A stretch of DNA of 64,000 nt from Natrialbaceae archaeon AArc-T1-2. GTDB taxonomy: Archaea > Halobacteriota > Halobacteria > Halobacteriales > Natrialbaceae. Where the stretch lies: assembly GCF_030273315.1 (NCBI RefSeq), contig NZ_CP127174.1, positions 2,914,001 to 2,978,000 of the forward strand. The letters are read 5' to 3'. Under the pieces are notes generated by a model that was given only the letters and a program-made list of their open reading frames with translations, was not told the origin of the DNA and did not search any database. Made by a program: the position numbers and the translations under genes. Positions 25,370 to 35,118 of this stretch are shown one piece after another. The stretch's first letter is position 1; each line of letters begins with the position of its first letter.

Positions 25370-27408
25370 TGAGCACCTACGATACAATTGAAGAGTTAGA
25401 TGTCTTCAATCATTGTTTGGACGAGTTATCGATTGACTTGATTAAAAACGATCTTGGTGCAGAAGAAGTTCAGGGGACCAACGGTGAGATAGATTGGGGG
25501 AAATGGGGGAGCGGCGACGAAGAAATTCTTCCCGGTAGTTTGGACCACGAAGAAGTCGAAAAGGGTGCGTTGGCTGCTTCACTACTCGCCTCAAGTAACG
25601 ATGATGTTCACAAACGTAAGGCACTTGCTTTCGGAATACTGGCTTATCTAAAGTACCATCATGAAGAAGAATTTGAGGAGATGTATGAACGATACTTGTA
25701 CGTTATTCTTTCTCGGGTTGGGAATCTTCCTGCCTTCCAAAATGTGAAGCAAACTGAAGGTCGGGTTCAATTCGAATACGATCTTTTAGAGTCTCTTGAC
25801 TCCGTGCTGAGTACTGAAATTGACATGAACCTGAGCCGATACAGTATGGAAGACGGTGGAGTTCTCTCTGGGTTCCAACGGCAGATTTACGACTACCTTA
25901 TTGAGGGCAAAGACGTTGCTATTTCCGGCCCCACTTCTGCCGGAAAGTCTTTCATTCTCCGACGTTACATTGAACACAAGGCGGAGAGTGAATCTGACTT
26001 CGAGGCGATTTACGTCGTACCAACACGAGCCTTAATATCTGAAGTCAGTCAGAAACTCGCCGAGCTTAATGAAGAACTTGAGGAACCAGAGAAAGAATTC
26101 GAGGTGTTGACTGGTGCACACTTCTCTGATCAAGATACAGATGACGAGAGTGAAACGGATGCCACCACAAACAATCGTTTTCTCGTTGTTACTCCTGAGC
26201 GCTGTCTGAAGTTAATCGATCCAGAGGTAAGTCGTGAAATATCTCCTAACCTTGTTTTCTTCGATGAATTTCAAAACCTTGAGGATGACGAACGAGGCGT
26301 TCTTTTTGAGAGTATCATCCGAACGTTGCAAGAGAGTTATTCTAATGCACAGATCGTCGCAGCTGGTCCTTATCTTGAGGAACCGAAAAACACCCTTGAA
26401 AATCTTACGAATAATGAAGTGGAGCAGGTGACAACCAAGTTTACTCCTGTCTTACAGCTTAAATCTACTCTCAAATTTATTAGCCAGAGAAAATCTAGTG
26501 ATAGAAAACTGGAACTAACCATTCACAGTCCTTCAGGTAACAAAAAGTCACTCGATATTAGAGAACCTGAGGAAATCACATATTCCGATGTGAAGGGCAG
26601 TTACAAGCAGACTCTCCCAGTCATTATTGAGGAGTTCGGTGCGGGAAGCCAGAATCTGATATACAGCGGTCGGAAGGACTATGCAGAGGACCGAGCGAAG
26701 GCGCTAGCAGGTTCTAATGATCCCCGACCGCGATCCGAGCGTACTGAGAATCTCATGAATTTCCTCGAAGAAACGATTCATGAAGAGTACTCTCTCATCA
26801 GATGCCTGAAACGGGGCGTGGCCTTCCACCACGGGATGGTACCGAAAATAGCCAGAGAGGAAATTGAAAACATCTATAGCGAGTCTGCAGATATCAGAAC
26901 GATCGTTACTACTCCTACCCTAATGCAGGGTGTCAATCTCCCTGCGGAGAAAATTTTCTTAGTAGGTGCAAATCGGGGTCAGGACGAACTTAGTGACTTC
27001 GAATTCAATAATCTGATCGGACGTGTTGGCCGAATCGACGAGAAACTATACGGAGCCATCTACTGCATAGAAACTGAGGGCGACGAGTGGGCAGATGAGA
27101 AATTGGAAAACTCAGGCGAAAAGGAGATCGAGCCTGCGACTGATCAAGCAATTTCTGAATCCAATGAGTTGATAAATGCGCTACAGAAGCCAGATCTCGG
27201 AGATATCGATGAACCCTCGATTAAATATACTTCTGTACTACTTCGAGGTCGGTATTTGAAAGACAAAAGCGTGGACGATTACCTTGAAAAAAAGGGAATG
27301 AACTCAGAGGATATTAGCCGCGCCAAATCCGCACTTGAAAAGTCTGTGTCTAATATCTCGGTCCCGTCACAAACTCGTCTAGAGTTCGCCTCTGGTAGCG
27401 TCAACTGA
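25369..27408 (+). CDS. hamB: Hachiman helicase HamB, 3' end replaced by an IS
   Basis: 679 aa superfamily 2 helicase coupled to hamA. Walker A GPTSAGKS (187-194), DEFQ box (299-302), TTPTLMQGVNLPA and motif VI IGRVGRI (about 550-556) are intact, so the two RecA-like domains should be complete. The last 12 residues (from QTRLEF) and the stop are read from the inverted repeat of the ISH6-type element, so the natural C-terminal part is lost. The HamB proteins I know are clearly longer. Whether the truncated protein still works with HamA is open. Confidence 0.82.
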   Translation: MSTYDTIEELDVFNHCLDELSIDLIKNDLGAEEVQGTNGEIDWGKWGSGDEEILPGSLDHEEVEKGALAASLLASSNDDVHKRKALAFGILAYLKYHHEEEFEEMYERYLYVILSRVGNLPAFQNVKQTEGRVQFEYDLLESLDSVLSTEIDMNLSRYSMEDGGVLSGFQRQIYDYLIEGKDVAISGPTSAGKSFILRRYIEHKAESESDFEAIYVVPTRALISEVSQKLAELNEELEEPEKEFEVLTGAHFSDQDTDDESETDATTNNRFLVVTPERCLKLIDPEVSREISPNLVFFDEFQNLEDDERGVLFESIIRTLQESYSNAQIVAAGPYLEEPKNTLENLTNNEVEQVTTKFTPVLQLKSTLKFISQRKSSDRKLELTIHSPSGNKKSLDIREPEEITYSDVKGSYKQTLPVIIEEFGAGSQNLIYSGRKDYAEDRAKALAGSNDPRPRSERTENLMNFLEETIHEEYSLIRCLKRGVAFHHGMVPKIAREEIENIYSESADIRTIVTTPTLMQGVNLPAEKIFLVGANRGQDELSDFEFNNLIGRVGRIDEKLYGAIYCIETEGDEWADEKLENSGEKEIEPATDQAISESNELINALQKPDLGDIDEPSIKYTSVLLRGRYLKDKSVDDYLEKKGMNSEDISRAKSALEKSVSNISVPSQTRLEFASGSVN

Positions 27409-28790
27409 CACCTCCAATGTCATGGCTGTTTTGGCTGAACGCTCGAGCAGTTCGTCGGCGAACGCCGCGAACTGCTCGGAATCGGCATATCTCACGAGAT
27501 TGAGCCAGAGGAGCGATTCTAAGCCGGACTCTGTCCATCTCATCCACTGGTTTTTACACCGCTTCGAGATTTCGCCCATGGCTCGTTCAACCACGTTCGA
27601 TGTCCACAGAACCTCTTGTCCCTCGAGTGCGAGTTCGGCGAATGTGACGGTTGCTTGTGCCCATTTTCGGAGGTACGCCGCTGCTTTTGGAGAGTCCTGT
27701 TGCTCTAAGCGCCACGCCTCCTTCGTGAGGTTCTCGAGCGTTTGGTCGATCCGCTCGCGGATCGCCAAACGCTCATTCCTCGATGCATGGAGCGCAACCG
27801 AGTTTTTCAGATGGAACAAGTCGTTTGTGACGTCTGAGGCGATCGCTTTCCGCGTTTCGAGCGAAAAGGTACCGTCCTTCCACAGCTTGTATCCAAGCGT
27901 TCGACCGACATGAACGAGATCGAGCTGATGAGATCGATAGCTGGTCTCGAAGGCGTCGACGAGGGATTCCTCGGCGTCACTGACGACCGTCGCGTCGTCA
28001 GTGATCGCCTCGTTCTCTTCGAGATCTTCTGCTGTATCGTCCCACGGTTCGTTGACATTGACGTCTAAGAGCGTGGTTTCCGCGTTGTCTTCGGTGATCT
28101 GTCCGAGAGTGACGTTGACGTCGTGGTACGTGCAGTGATCGTCCTGGCTATGACACTTCGTTCCGTCAGGAACGACAGTGTCTGCATTCGTCCCAGGAAG
28201 CCGATCACGAACGAAGTCACCGAGTTTGCTGCCGTACTCACGGACTCGGCGGTTGATCGTGGTTCTCGAAGGCATCGGAGTGAAGCCGTCGCCGTGGGCA
28301 ACGGCATCACGAAAGCTGAGCGACGTAGCGAGTTCGGTACTCTGGAGCGAAATATCCTCTTGATAGATGCGCTGCCCGTCGAATTTGATGAGATCTTCGA
28401 GAGGGCGGAAGTAGGTAGGATCGTCACCGGTGGCAGCGGTGTCTTTGACGTGATGAAGGGAAAATTCGTGCTCTCCTGCGGTTGTCACAGCTGTTCGTGT
28501 TGTGGTTCCGGCGCGCTGGAAACGGCGATCGCCGTTTCCGCGCGCGTGTTTCTCCCCACAGTACGCCTCGACGAGGCGCTCGTCGAGGCTTTTGACAAGC
28601 TCCTCGAGGATCGTCGCCTCGAGGTGAAGCTCTGTGAGAGATTCAGCGAGAGTGGCAAGCGGTAGCGTTTTGTCTAAGTCGATGCTAACCGTGACTTGCG
28701 CGTCGATTGTGGCGTGCATGGGTCACTTCGGGGTAGGTACCAGAGGTGACCCTGTTTCCACAGGAGTCAGTTACGACTCTAGACGAGTTT
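27371..28790 (-). mobile_element. ISH6-family insertion sequence, about 1.42 kb
   Basis: Bounded by perfect 15-bp inverted repeats AAACTCGTCTAGAGT (27371-27385) and ACTCTAGACGAGTTT (28776-28790). It holds a single intact transposase gene. The 8 bases on either side (CCCGTCAC and GGGACACG) do not match, so the target duplication expected for this family is absent, which suggests a later deletion at one side. GC is higher than in the island it interrupts. Confidence 0.85.
27379..28719 (-). CDS. ISH6-family transposase
   Basis: 446 aa, MHATIDAQVTVSIDLDK at the start and VSVDATRGEL at the end, the full length of ISH6-type transposases. Acidic stretches with conserved Asp (VVPDGTKCHSQDD, TVVSDAEESLVDAF) and a late Glu (WTSNVVERAMGEISKR) fit a DDE transposase. 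The stop codon lies inside the inverted repeat. The frame is intact and no change in active-site residues is evident, so the element may still be mobile. Confidence 0.9.
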   Translation of the reverse strand: MHATIDAQVTVSIDLDKTLPLATLAESLTELHLEATILEELVKSLDERLVEAYCGEKHARGNGDRRFQRAGTTTRTAVTTAGEHEFSLHHVKDTAATGDDPTYFRPLEDLIKFDGQRIYQEDISLQSTELATSLSFRDAVAHGDGFTPMPSRTTINRRVREYGSKLGDFVRDRLPGTNADTVVPDGTKCHSQDDHCTYHDVNVTLGQITEDNAETTLLDVNVNEPWDDTAEDLEENEAITDDATVVSDAEESLVDAFETSYRSHQLDLVHVGRTLGYKLWKDGTFSLETRKAIASDVTNDLFHLKNSVALHASRNERLAIRERIDQTLENLTKEAWRLEQQDSPKAAAYLRKWAQATVTFAELALEGQEVLWTSNVVERAMGEISKRCKNQWMRWTESGLESLLWLNLVRYADSEQFAAFADELLERSAKTAMTLEVSVDATRGEL

Positions 28791-28792
28791 GG

Positions 28793-28927
28793 GACACGAC
28801 CAAACCGTTTCGCTTGTTCCATGGGTCAAGTACTGACGCCGATCTTCAAATTACTTTTCAAGAAACACTGAAAGATGCCAAACTTGGACCGAGAGTGGAT
28901 ATGCGCATCGACGGGATCGAGAATTGA
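28793..28927 (+). pseudogene. Possible 3' tail of a disrupted island gene
   Basis: Right of the IS, one plus-strand frame reads TTKPFRLFHGSSTD...LKDAKLGPRVDMRIDGIEN and stops at 28925-28927. It looks coding and has the low GC of the island, but has no start of its own. It could be the lost end of hamB or of another deleted gene. This is a weak call. Confidence 0.3.
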
Positions 28928-28977
28928 ACCTGTGCGTCTACTGGGGAAAACCGTACAACATCCAGAGAATGATTTTA

Positions 28978-29161
28978 AAAGGATGTCTCGCCCGCTGAAC
29001 TCGGTAAGGTTATCGATGCCGTCCTGTTCACACCACTGAACGAACTGCTTGAGTCGATACCGGTGAGATTGGATCGTCGCGTCCGCGAGTTCGTGTCGTC
29101 GTTCATCGAGGTACCTCTGCATGGCCTCTGCTGGTGCGAGGGGTTCGAGGGTGTCATTCAT
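28978..29161 (-). pseudogene. Integrase (tyrosine recombinase) N-terminal remnant
   Basis: From ATG 29161 it reads MNDTLEPLAPAEAMQRYLDE, then RRHELADATIQSHRYRLKQFVQWCEQDGIDNLTEFSGRDI, the N-terminal SAM-like DNA-binding domain of haloarchaeal XerC/D-like integrases. After about 61 residues similarity stops, and the catalytic domain (R-H-R-Y) is missing. A truncated integrase at the right side of a tRNA-linked low-GC block supports an old integrative element. Confidence 0.75.
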
Positions 29162-29939
29162 GGTCACTCACTGAAGGCCGAAGACAGCGAGTTCTAAACG
29201 CGCTTCTGAGTGCTTCTCGCGTGCACTAACAGCTGGATGAGACCCGGAAGATTCTGAATGTTCTCAATCAGCCACTATCCGGAACTTACTCAATCTGTGG
29301 GCAAAATAAAACCGGCCACTAACCGGATTCCGAACCACTCGAGAGAGACGCCTTTCGCTCTCGAAAGTGACAAAGTCTGAACACGAGCCGGCTAGCCACT
29401 AGTTTCGGGCTCTCGCCTGTCCTCTCCATCGAAACAATCTAAATACTGACCATTCGCCGAAACCATCTCTTCTAAATACTGTTTTGATAGCTGAGAGATC
29501 GGTACTATACACCGACGCTCAATCGTTCGTACTCGAAGCAGAAAACGCGCTGCAGCCAACCGGCGGCAAAAACACGGACCACAGTATATGAGATCGAAGC
29601 AGCCCAACGTCAGTACACTGGTTACGCCGCCGATCTCGAGACGAGCGGACTGTGTCATATCAGCACGGACGATTATGCGCCGCTACGTTTTCGGTGGCTC
29701 AAACGAACAATCCCTTCGGAAATACCGCCCTTTCGACGGTTCAGCGCCGTGGTTCATAGCTGTTCCTTACGGGCACAGACTCCCGTGCCGGTATAAATGA
29801 CATGGGGTTGAAACGAAAGTGGAGATATAATATGGAAAAGAGGCCCTAAAGATTTTGATACATTCTCTTAAAACATCGAAATACAATCATGTCATATTGT
29901 ATTCTGTGTTGGTAGACCGTCACTCCGTTCGTATCGGCT
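29162..29939. other. Right border of island, 778 bp, no supported gene
   Basis: Mixed composition. No frame has convincing coding character. The probable right end of the island lies here, but no copy of the tRNA-Met 3' end in the matching orientation was seen. Confidence 0.4.
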
Positions 29940-30857
29940 TTACTGCATTGCTTTCACCCAACCAGGGACGTGTGTCGGTTCGTCTTTTCCGTCTTCCCAG
30001 CCGTTCTCACGGAGGTACTCCTCGAGTGTCTGTGGCGTGAACCCGAAATCGCGCTCGATTCGACGAATGTTTGCCTCGAACGAGGTATGCCCGCCCTCGT
30101 TGATGAAGTGATCGCACATGACGGCGAACTCTTCGCCAAACTCCGCTTCGGCGTCCTCGAGTGGGACGTGATACGGATCGACGTGCTGACCAGTCACGTC
30201 ACTAATGACAGCAGCGGTTTCATCCAACGTCAGGAGGTCACTGGCGATAGTGTACGCCGTACCGGCGAACTCGTCCGTATTGTGGAGTGCGATGGCGGAT
30301 GCTCGCGCCGTATCGTAGTACGTCGTCTGGTGATGGTGCGTCTCTTCATCGAGCGGAAATGCGAGCATACCATCTTCGATGCCGATCGGTTCCCAGTTCT
30401 CCATGAAGTATACCGGCTTCAACGCGGTGTATGGGACACCAGTTTCGCGGAGGCGTTCGGAGACGACGTAATGGGAGTGGAGGTGTGGAACCTCCGTCTC
30501 TTCTTGTTGATCTCCGGCACCGCTGTAGACGACGTGCTCGAGGCCACCGACCGTTTCGATGGCATCTCCGAGGTTGTTACCCAACTCGATGTGAGCGTCG
30601 TAACCGACTGCCCAGAAGTTGATCGTCGCCCAGACTTTGTCGGCGCGCTCGAGATGCGGACGAAGGGTTTCCGGCTCTGTGAGATCGCCTTCCACGAGCT
30701 CGGCACCGAGTTCGGCAGTCGCCTGTGCGTGGGTGGTCGACGCGTCCCGTGTCAGGGCGATGATTTCGTCCCCAATTCCGAGATCGGTCAATCGATCGAT
30801 CACGGCGCGGCCCTGGTTGCCGGTTCCGCCGACGACGAGGATCGTATCAGTTGACAT
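29940..30857 (-). CDS. NmrA-like NAD(P)-binding protein (atypical SDR)
   Basis: 305 aa. Rossmann motif VVGGTGNQGRAVIDRL at the N-terminus, then EGDLTEPETLRPHLERADKVWATIN, VVYSGAGDQ and VYFMENW, the NmrA/HSCARG pattern with no classical YxxxK. Members act as redox-state sensors or quinone/NADPH oxidoreductases. It is a stand-alone gene on the minus strand; its ATG is followed upstream by an AT-rich promoter region (ACTACTACTAAAAG). Confidence 0.9.
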   Translation of the reverse strand: MSTDTILVVGGTGNQGRAVIDRLTDLGIGDEIIALTRDASTTHAQATAELGAELVEGDLTEPETLRPHLERADKVWATINFWAVGYDAHIELGNNLGDAIETVGGLEHVVYSGAGDQQEETEVPHLHSHYVVSERLRETGVPYTALKPVYFMENWEPIGIEDGMLAFPLDEETHHHQTTYYDTARASAIALHNTDEFAGTAYTIASDLLTLDETAAVISDVTGQHVDPYHVPLEDAEAEFGEEFAVMCDHFINEGGHTSFEANIRRIERDFGFTPQTLEEYLRENGWEDGKDEPTHVPGWVKAMQ

Positions 30858-31090
30858 GAGCCTACTCGAGATATGAACAAACTACTACTAAAAGTCTCGT
30901 CCTTGCCGGTCGCCGGTCGTTCGCTCGTGTAGGTTGTTGGCAGTGGTTAACGGCGAGTGAAGAAGAAACGACGTAAGCTGTCAGGGTTCGCATCAGAGAT
31001 TGTCTCGTCAAGTATGTTACTATTCGATCGTCGATTATATTTCTAACCGGCGTCGCGACGCGGCGATCACCCGGCCGCGATGGGTCAGTA

Positions 31091-31777
31091 CTACTTCTCG
31101 AGCGCCTCAACCAGACCAGTTAGGTCGTCGACGATCAGATCCGGATCGCCGTTGTACACTTCCCAGGGGCGGTTGCGTCTGTTAACCCAGACGGTCTGCA
31201 TACCCGCATTCATTGCGCCGAAGACGTCATACCAGGGCGTCGCGACGTGAAGTACGTTCGCAACCGGGGTATCGGTTCGATCCGAAGCGTGGTCGTAGAT
31301 TGCCACGTCCGGTTTGTAGGTCTCGATTTCGTCGGCGCTGATCGTGTCGAGAACGAAGTCGGTAACGTCTGCGCGTTCGACGATCGCGTCGAGGAGGCCG
31401 GGCTCGCCGTTCGAGACGATATAGAGGTCGTATCCCGCCTCGTCGAGTCGTTCGAAGCTGTCCGTTACGTCTTCGAATACGTCGAGGTCGTGGAAGACGC
31501 CGGCGATCTCGTCGATCGCTGTCTCCGGAAGGTCCACTCCATGAACCGCCAGCGCGTACTCCAGCGCCTGTCGTGTCGTCTTCTGGTACGGTTCGTACAT
31601 CCCCACGAAGTTACACAACATCCGGTACTCGACGGCCCTCGTCCGCCAGCGGTCGACGATCGGGTCGGGCTCGTCGACGTACTGCTCGAGGACGCTGTGT
31701 GTCGACCCGAGCACGTCGACGAGGGTGGTAAACGAGTCGAACGTCACCGTTTCGATGTCGTCTACGGTCAGTTCCAT
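31091..31777 (-). CDS. HAD-superfamily hydrolase, type II haloacid-dehalogenase-like
   Basis: 228 aa. HAD motif I is TVTFDSFTTLVDV (nucleophile Asp-14), motif II YIVSNGEPGLL, motif III Lys in ETYKPDVAIYDHA, motif IV VLHVATPWYDVFGAMNAGM, with the DxxxGxxxAG spacing partly changed. The cap domain matches L-2-haloacid dehalogenases. It would hydrolyse a C-halogen or phosphate bond of a small acid. It lies at the left edge of the putative sulfonate region on the same strand as the MFS transporter. Confidence 0.85.
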   Translation of the reverse strand: MELTVDDIETVTFDSFTTLVDVLGSTHSVLEQYVDEPDPIVDRWRTRAVEYRMLCNFVGMYEPYQKTTRQALEYALAVHGVDLPETAIDEIAGVFHDLDVFEDVTDSFERLDEAGYDLYIVSNGEPGLLDAIVERADVTDFVLDTISADEIETYKPDVAIYDHASDRTDTPVANVLHVATPWYDVFGAMNAGMQTVWVNRRNRPWEVYNGDPDLIVDDLTGLVEALEK

Positions 31778-31973
31778 ACTGGCTCATGTACGCCAACCTG
31801 TAACAACATATCGGCCAACGCATTTCCGGGTACTGTCAAGGGATCGAACGTCACTCGAAGGAGCAACTTCGACGAGTCGCCGTCGGCGTCAGTCTCGAGT
31901 CACGGTATTTCGTGGTGTGGTGACCGCGAGTGAGGTTACCGCCGGAGCGTCGAGAGCACTGTGACCGGCAGAA

Positions 31974-33170
31974 TCATTCTTTCATCGCCGGCTGCTCCGT
32001 CGTCGACTCGACCCGGATGACCTGAAGAAGTAACAGAGCCGCGACCACACATCCGGTCGCGAGAAAGAGCCAGCCCGCTCTGTAGCCGACCGCGTCGGCG
32101 AGGTATCCGAACACTGGCGGCGCGAGGAGTCCGCCGGTGGTGAGTGTGAGCTGCCCGCCAGCGGTGGCGCTACCGATCTCTTCGACTTCGACGAGCGTCG
32201 CCATACAGGAGTAGTAGATACCCGTTAGACCGAGGACGAAGAACCCAAGTATCGCGAAAGCGATCGCGGCGAACAGCGGCGTCGACGATATCGAAACGAA
32301 GACGAAAAGTACGACACTAGCGAGTGTCTGTGCGAGCAGTATACCGCCAATTCGAGCCTGGGGGTCTCCTGGAAGGACGTCACTCAGCCACCCCATCACG
32401 ACCCGTCCCACACTGCCGAAGATCTGCAAGAGAGCGAGTACGACGCCGCCAAAGACGACCGAAGTTCCGATCGACTCCTCGACGTACAGGACGGTGTATC
32501 CAGTCGTCGTGAAAACTGCTGCACCCAAAAACAGTCCTGCGAGGACGAGACTCCGGTACGGGCGGTTCGACAACAGCGCACGGAAGTCGGGACGTCGCGA
32601 CGATCCGTCCGTGTCGCCACTCCGATAGTGAACGTAGAACAACACGGCAACGACGAGACCAACGCCTGCGATGACGAGAAACCCGGACTGCCAGAACAGG
32701 ATACCTGCAAGCCCCGTGATCAGCAGCGCACTGGCTCCGCTCCCGGCTGTGACTCCCACCTGTTTAATTCCGATTGCAGTGTTCTGACGCCCCGCCGTTA
32801 CGTTGTCGTAGATCGCCTTGTTGGTACCGGGCATCGCCGTTCCGTATAGCGATCCAAGACAGAAGGCCGCGACCAACAGGAGTACGAACGTCGGCGCGAC
32901 AGCGACGGCCAGCAGTGCAGTCGATAACCCGATCAGACCGATCGTGAGTATTCGCCGTTCGCCGAGCTGATCGGTCAGTGCGCCCAGCGGAAGCAAAAAG
33001 ACGGCGTACCCGAACGTGACCATCATGATCACGATACCAACGCGAAACCGCGTGAGTCCGAACGCGTCTCGAAAGAACGGAGTAGCGGCGTACACGGAAT
33101 AGTAACACAGACTCGCAGCAACCTGCCACGACAGTACGAGACCGACCGTTCGCCAATACGACTGCGCCAT
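31974..33170 (-). CDS. Major facilitator superfamily transporter
   Basis: 398 aa with 12 predicted membrane helices and the MFS motif between helices 2 and 3 (GALTDQLGERRILTIG). A second copy-like stretch MGWLSDVLPGDPQARIGG follows helix 8. The type resembles oxalate/formate or monocarboxylate antiporters (OFA/MCT-like), but the substrate is not readable. It is divergent from the gamma-glutamyltransferase gene across 145 bp. Confidence 0.88.
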   Translation of the reverse strand: MAQSYWRTVGLVLSWQVAASLCYYSVYAATPFFRDAFGLTRFRVGIVIMMVTFGYAVFLLPLGALTDQLGERRILTIGLIGLSTALLAVAVAPTFVLLLVAAFCLGSLYGTAMPGTNKAIYDNVTAGRQNTAIGIKQVGVTAGSGASALLITGLAGILFWQSGFLVIAGVGLVVAVLFYVHYRSGDTDGSSRRPDFRALLSNRPYRSLVLAGLFLGAAVFTTTGYTVLYVEESIGTSVVFGGVVLALLQIFGSVGRVVMGWLSDVLPGDPQARIGGILLAQTLASVVLFVFVSISSTPLFAAIAFAILGFFVLGLTGIYYSCMATLVEVEEIGSATAGGQLTLTTGGLLAPPVFGYLADAVGYRAGWLFLATGCVVAALLLLQVIRVESTTEQPAMKE

Positions 33171-33315
33171 TGTATCGGGGTGATTCGTGAGAGGAAAAAA
33201 TCGTATCGGCTTCGGCTAGAAGTGCGTCGCCGATAGAGACCGAGACGTTTTCACCACCGCTTCGGTCGTGGAAATCGCCCCGAGTTACTAATATCCTGCT
33301 CTCTCAACGGTAGCC

Positions 33316-34932
33316 ATGGTCGATCCTGACCTCGATAGATTCTCGTCGCGCCGATCGACGGTGTATGCCACCCACGGAGTCGTAGCGACTAGCCAACCGT
33401 TGGCAGCCGAAGCTGGCGTTGACATCCTGCGTTCGGGCGGAAACGCTTTCGACGCCGCCGTCGGAACCGCCGCCACGTTGAACGTGGTTGAGCCGGCTTA
33501 CACGGGACTCGGCGGGGACGTCTTTGCGCTGTATCGGACGGCCAGCGGGGAAACCGGTGCGATGCGAGCCTGTGGTGGTGCACCTGCCGAGGCCACTATC
33601 GAACGAGTCCGGGACGCAGTCAGCGATGGACACCCGTCCACGGCTACGATGCCGATGACCGGACCGCACACCGTCACAGTCCCCGGCACCGCTCGAGGGT
33701 GGGAGGCGACCGTCGAGGAGTTCGGTAACCTGACCCTTTCCGACGTACTTCAGCCGGCAATAAACTATGCCGTGGACGGATACCCGGTCACGGAAGTGAT
33801 CGCCGAGGCGTGGAAACAAGCCGAGGATCTATTTACAGACGAACACGCCCGCGAGGCGTACCTCGTCAACGGGGAGCGAGCGCCGAGGGTCGGTGAAACC
33901 GTCCGCTTTCCGGAGTTAGGTGAGTCGTTACGATCGATCGCCGACCACGGGGCGGACGTGGTGTACGAGGGCGAGATCGGAGAGGCTATCGTCGAAGAGG
34001 TACGGTCGAAAGGCGGGTTTCTCACGATCGACGATCTCGCCGACTTCGACGTCGAATTCCCGGAGCCAGTTTCGACGACCTATCGCGGTGCCGAAGTCTA
34101 CGAACTACCGCCGAACAACCAGGGACTGATCGCCCTCGAGGCGCTGAACATCGCCGCCGAGCTCGAGGCAGGCGCCGAACCGACGGGATCGGCCGCCCGG
34201 ATCCATAAACTCGTGGAGGCGATGAAGCTGGCCTTTCACGACGGCCACCGTTACATCACGGATCCCGACTACGAGCCGATCCCGCCGCTTGCTTCTCGAG
34301 GATGGGCTCGCAAGCGAGCGACGGCGGTCGGCCAGGAGGCGCTCGAGGACGTCTCGGTTGGCGTCCCGAATGCGAACGCAGAGGACGCGGATACGGTTTT
34401 ACTCTGTGTCGCCGACGACGAAGGCAACGTGGTCTCGTACATCAACTCCCGGTTCAAAGGCTTCGGATCGGGGTTGGTCGCTGGCGATACGGGGATCGCG
34501 CTCCAGAACCGAGGAGGATCGTTCTCTCTGGATCCGGATCATCCGAATCGGCTCGAGCCGGGAAAGCGTCCGTTCCATACGCTGATTCCCGGCCTCGTCC
34601 GATTCGAGGACGACGACTGGGCTGCCTTCGGCGTCATGGGTGGATACATGCAGCCACAGGGCCACTTGCAGGTTCTCTCACACGTTCTCGACGACGACCT
34701 CCCGCTTCAGCGTGCGCTCGACCAGCCGCGGTGGCGGTATCGTGAAGACGGCACGCTGGCAGTCGAAGACCGCTTCAGCGGTTCCCTCACGGCCAAACTC
34801 GTTCGGCGCGGTCACGACGTACGAATCGATCTGCCCTCGGGATTTGGGGGAGCACAGATCGCCCGAACCGACAGCGGAACGCTTTCGGCTGCCACCGATC
34901 CCCGGAAAGACGGTAACGCGACAGGGTACTGA
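33316..34932 (+). CDS. Gamma-glutamyltransferase-family Ntn hydrolase
   Basis: 538 aa, the normal precursor size. It starts with SSRRSTVYATHGVVATSQPLAAEAG and DILRSGGNAFDAAVGTAATLNVVEP, typical of GGT. The autocatalytic cleavage Thr is most likely in EDADTVLLCVADDEGNVVSYINS, and RFKGFGSGLVAGDTGIALQNRGGSF follows. There is no export signal, so it is probably cytoplasmic, like the YwrD-type branch. These enzymes split or transfer gamma-glutamyl or other acyl groups. Its role in the cluster is unknown; release of an amino compound before the following pathway is one option. Confidence 0.9.
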   Translation: MVDPDLDRFSSRRSTVYATHGVVATSQPLAAEAGVDILRSGGNAFDAAVGTAATLNVVEPAYTGLGGDVFALYRTASGETGAMRACGGAPAEATIERVRDAVSDGHPSTATMPMTGPHTVTVPGTARGWEATVEEFGNLTLSDVLQPAINYAVDGYPVTEVIAEAWKQAEDLFTDEHAREAYLVNGERAPRVGETVRFPELGESLRSIADHGADVVYEGEIGEAIVEEVRSKGGFLTIDDLADFDVEFPEPVSTTYRGAEVYELPPNNQGLIALEALNIAAELEAGAEPTGSAARIHKLVEAMKLAFHDGHRYITDPDYEPIPPLASRGWARKRATAVGQEALEDVSVGVPNANAEDADTVLLCVADDEGNVVSYINSRFKGFGSGLVAGDTGIALQNRGGSFSLDPDHPNRLEPGKRPFHTLIPGLVRFEDDDWAAFGVMGGYMQPQGHLQVLSHVLDDDLPLQRALDQPRWRYREDGTLAVEDRFSGSLTAKLVRRGHDVRIDLPSGFGGAQIARTDSGTLSAATDPRKDGNATGY

Positions 34933-35118
34933 CGAACTCGGCACGCGGGAGATGTCGTCATCTCCGTCTCCCTACCCAAGTAATTTATACGAGATACGTC
35001 AACTAACGGGACGCCTGTCCAGACGAGCACCGACTGATGCCAGCCGGTGAACTGATAGCCGAACCTGTGACAGGGGAACCGTCGGTACAAACAATTAAAC
35101 GTCAGAGATACACTACCA

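Noticed and set aside
29335-29365. Sequence resembling the tRNA-Met T-arm, possible att site
   Set aside because: It is in the opposite orientation and has an extra base, so it cannot be the direct repeat expected for tRNA integration.
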